The position numbers and the translations under genes are program-made. Positions 4,708 to 5,892 of a stretch of DNA of 5,892 nt are shown here, in pieces (the stretch's first letter is position 1; every line of letters starts with the position of its first letter). The DNA is from Methanoculleus sp. (GTDB taxonomy: Archaea; Halobacteriota; Methanomicrobia; Methanomicrobiales; Methanoculleaceae): the NCBI GenBank assembly GCA_023230425.1, contig JALNXI010000133.1:1-5892 (forward strand), given 5' to 3'. The notes under the pieces were generated by a model. That model did no database searches. It worked only from the letters and a program-made list of their open reading frames with translations, and was not told the origin of the DNA.

Positions 4708-5892
4708 TCACGCCCCTCCCCGGAGTGGCGACATCTCCCGCAGTCGGGCTATAATGCCGGGGAGGGCCGCGAGGACGTAATCGACGTCGGCGTCGGTGTT
4801 CCCCGGCCCGAGGGTGAGCCGGAGCGAGCCGTGGGCGTGCTCGGGCGGGAGGCCGCAGGCGGTCAGGACGTGCGAGGGCTCAAGCGACGCCGAGGTGCAG
4901 GCGCTCCCTGTCGAGGCGGCAATCCCAAGGGCATCGAGCGAGAGGAGGATCGACTCCCCCTCGACATAGCGGAACGCGACGTTGACATTGTTCGGGAGCC
5001 GCTCGACCGGGTGGCCGTTCAACCGGGTGTCGGGGATCGTCTCCAGGATGCCCCGGATCAACCGGTCCCGCATCGCGGCGACCCGGGCGGCGTTCCGGGG
5101 CATCCCGGCGACCGCAAGCTCGATCGCACGCCCGAGCCCGACAATCCCCGGGACGTTCTCGGTCCCGGCCCGGCGGCCGCGCTCCTGCGCCCCGCCGTCC
5201 ATGAACGTCCCGATCCGGGTCCCACGCCGGACGTAGAGCGCTCCCGCCCCTTTCGGGCCGCCGAACTTATGGGCCGAGAGCGCGAGGAGGTCGGCCCCCA
5301 TGGCGTCCACGTCCACCGGAAAGGCCCCGATCGCCTGGACGGCGTCGGTGTGGAATGGGACGTTGTGGTCGTGCGCGATGCGGCCGATCTCCGCGACCGG
5401 CTGGATCGACCCGATCTCGTTGTTCGCGGCCATCACCGAGACGAGGATGGTCTCATCGGTGATCGCGCCCTCCACCGCCGCCGGCTCGACCCGGCCGAAC
5501 TCGTCGACCGGGAGATAGGTGACCCGGTAGCCCTGCTTCTCGAGCGCCTGGCAGGGGTGGAGGACGGCGTGGTGCTCGATCGCGGAGGTGATGATATGGT
5601 CGCCGCGCTTCCGGTTCGCCGCCGCCACCCCCTTGACCGCCCAGTTGTCGGCCTCCGTGCCCCCCGAGGTGAAGTAGACCTCTTCGGGGCTCGCGCCGAT
5701 GGCCGCCGCCACCGCTCCCCGTGCCCCCTCCACTGCCTCCTTCGCCTCACGGGCGAGGGCGTAGAGCGAGGAAGGGTTCCCGAACCGCTCCGAGAAGTAA
5801 GGAAGCATCGCCTCGACGACCTCCGGCCGCACCGGCGTCGTCGCCGCATGGTCCATGTAGACCGACCGCTTCACCCGCTCCATCCCGGTCAC
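4708..5892 (-). CDS. nifS: Cysteine desulfurase, NifS/IscS family
   Basis: This is a PLP enzyme that removes sulfur from cysteine as an enzyme-bound persulfide for Fe-S cluster or thio-modification pathways; cytoplasmic. Counting from the GTG at 5892, the landmarks are YMDHAATTP (12-20), the PLP phosphate loop TSGGTE (75-80), stacking His107 in AIEHH, NNEIG (157-161), Asp183 and Gln186 in HTDAVQAIG, the Schiff-base lysine K209 in SAHKFGGPKG, and active-site Cys332 in STGSACTSASLEPSHVL. The short Cys loop is group I (NifS/IscS) rather than SufS. The length of about 390 residues is normal, so the protein is essentially complete. The true start may be the GTG at the window edge, the ATG at 5883 (MERVKRSVYMDH), or beyond the window. 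Its stop (TGA, 4710-4708) lies 2 bases before the downstream mutase ATG, so the two genes are likely co-transcribed and translationally coupled. No IscU scaffold gene is seen here. Confidence 0.93.
   Translation of the reverse strand: MTGMERVKRSVYMDHAATTPVRPEVVEAMLPYFSERFGNPSSLYALAREAKEAVEGARGAVAAAIGASPEEVYFTSGGTEADNWAVKGVAAANRKRGDHIITSAIEHHAVLHPCQALEKQGYRVTYLPVDEFGRVEPAAVEGAITDETILVSVMAANNEIGSIQPVAEIGRIAHDHNVPFHTDAVQAIGAFPVDVDAMGADLLALSAHKFGGPKGAGALYVRRGTRIGTFMDGGAQERGRRAGTENVPGIVGLGRAIELAVAGMPRNAARVAAMRDRLIRGILETIPDTRLNGHPVERLPNNVNVAFRYVEGESILLSLDALGIAASTGSACTSASLEPSHVLTACGLPPEHAHGSLRLTLGPGNTDADVDYVLAALPGIIARLREMSPLRGGA

Noticed and set aside
3809..4780. 323-codon plus-strand frame
   Set aside because: Antisense shadow of the mutase gene; His/Arg/Pro-rich, as expected from GC-rich codons read backwards.

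Overview
This window looks like chromosome of a methanogenic archaeon. Methanomicrobiales, close to Methanoculleus, is my guess from protein style and base composition; it is not proven here. The archaeal signs are a tRNA without an encoded CCA end, short A/T-rich TATA-like boxes in otherwise GC-rich DNA, GGAGG-type ribosome binding sites, and an archaeal-style phosphomannomutase/phosphoglucomutase.

Layout. (1) Bases 1-730, minus strand: a class I SAM-dependent methyltransferase that runs off the left edge, with a TATA-like box and two TGTTAAC sites upstream. (2) About 986-1861, minus strand: a composite reading frame. Its N-terminus is a MNT-type nucleotidyltransferase domain, fused in frame to the middle of an M23-type metallopeptidase. 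The peptidase part then breaks at a 2-base frameshift near 1346 and continues in another frame to its natural end at 1003. (3) 1862-2235: a gene-poor stretch containing a short hairpin that resembles the right end (omega/reRNA 3' end) of an IS200/IS605-IS1341 element, with no tnpB left. (4) 2236-2661, plus strand: a Doc/Fic-family toxin-like protein. (5) 2658-2750, minus strand: a very small convergent ORF with a strong ribosome binding site, overlapping the end of the Doc gene by 3-4 bases. (6) 2751-3139: apparently non-coding DNA with a strong hairpin. (7) 3140-3214, minus strand: a tRNA with CAU anticodon, with its own TATA-like promoter and an oligo-T terminator. (8) 3359-5892, minus strand: a tightly coupled pair, a NifS/IscS cysteine desulfurase followed by a phosphohexomutase.

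The right half (tRNA, mutase, desulfurase) is core housekeeping DNA. The left-centre (about 740-3100) has the character of an accessory patch lying just past the 3' end of a tRNA gene: a MNT domain and a Doc domain (both typical toxin-antitoxin components, here each without its usual partner), an IS-end remnant and a decayed peptidase. I see no clear new defence system. The most unusual items are the MNT-M23 chimera, the orphan Doc with its convergent 30-codon ORF, and the isolated TnpB-type element end.
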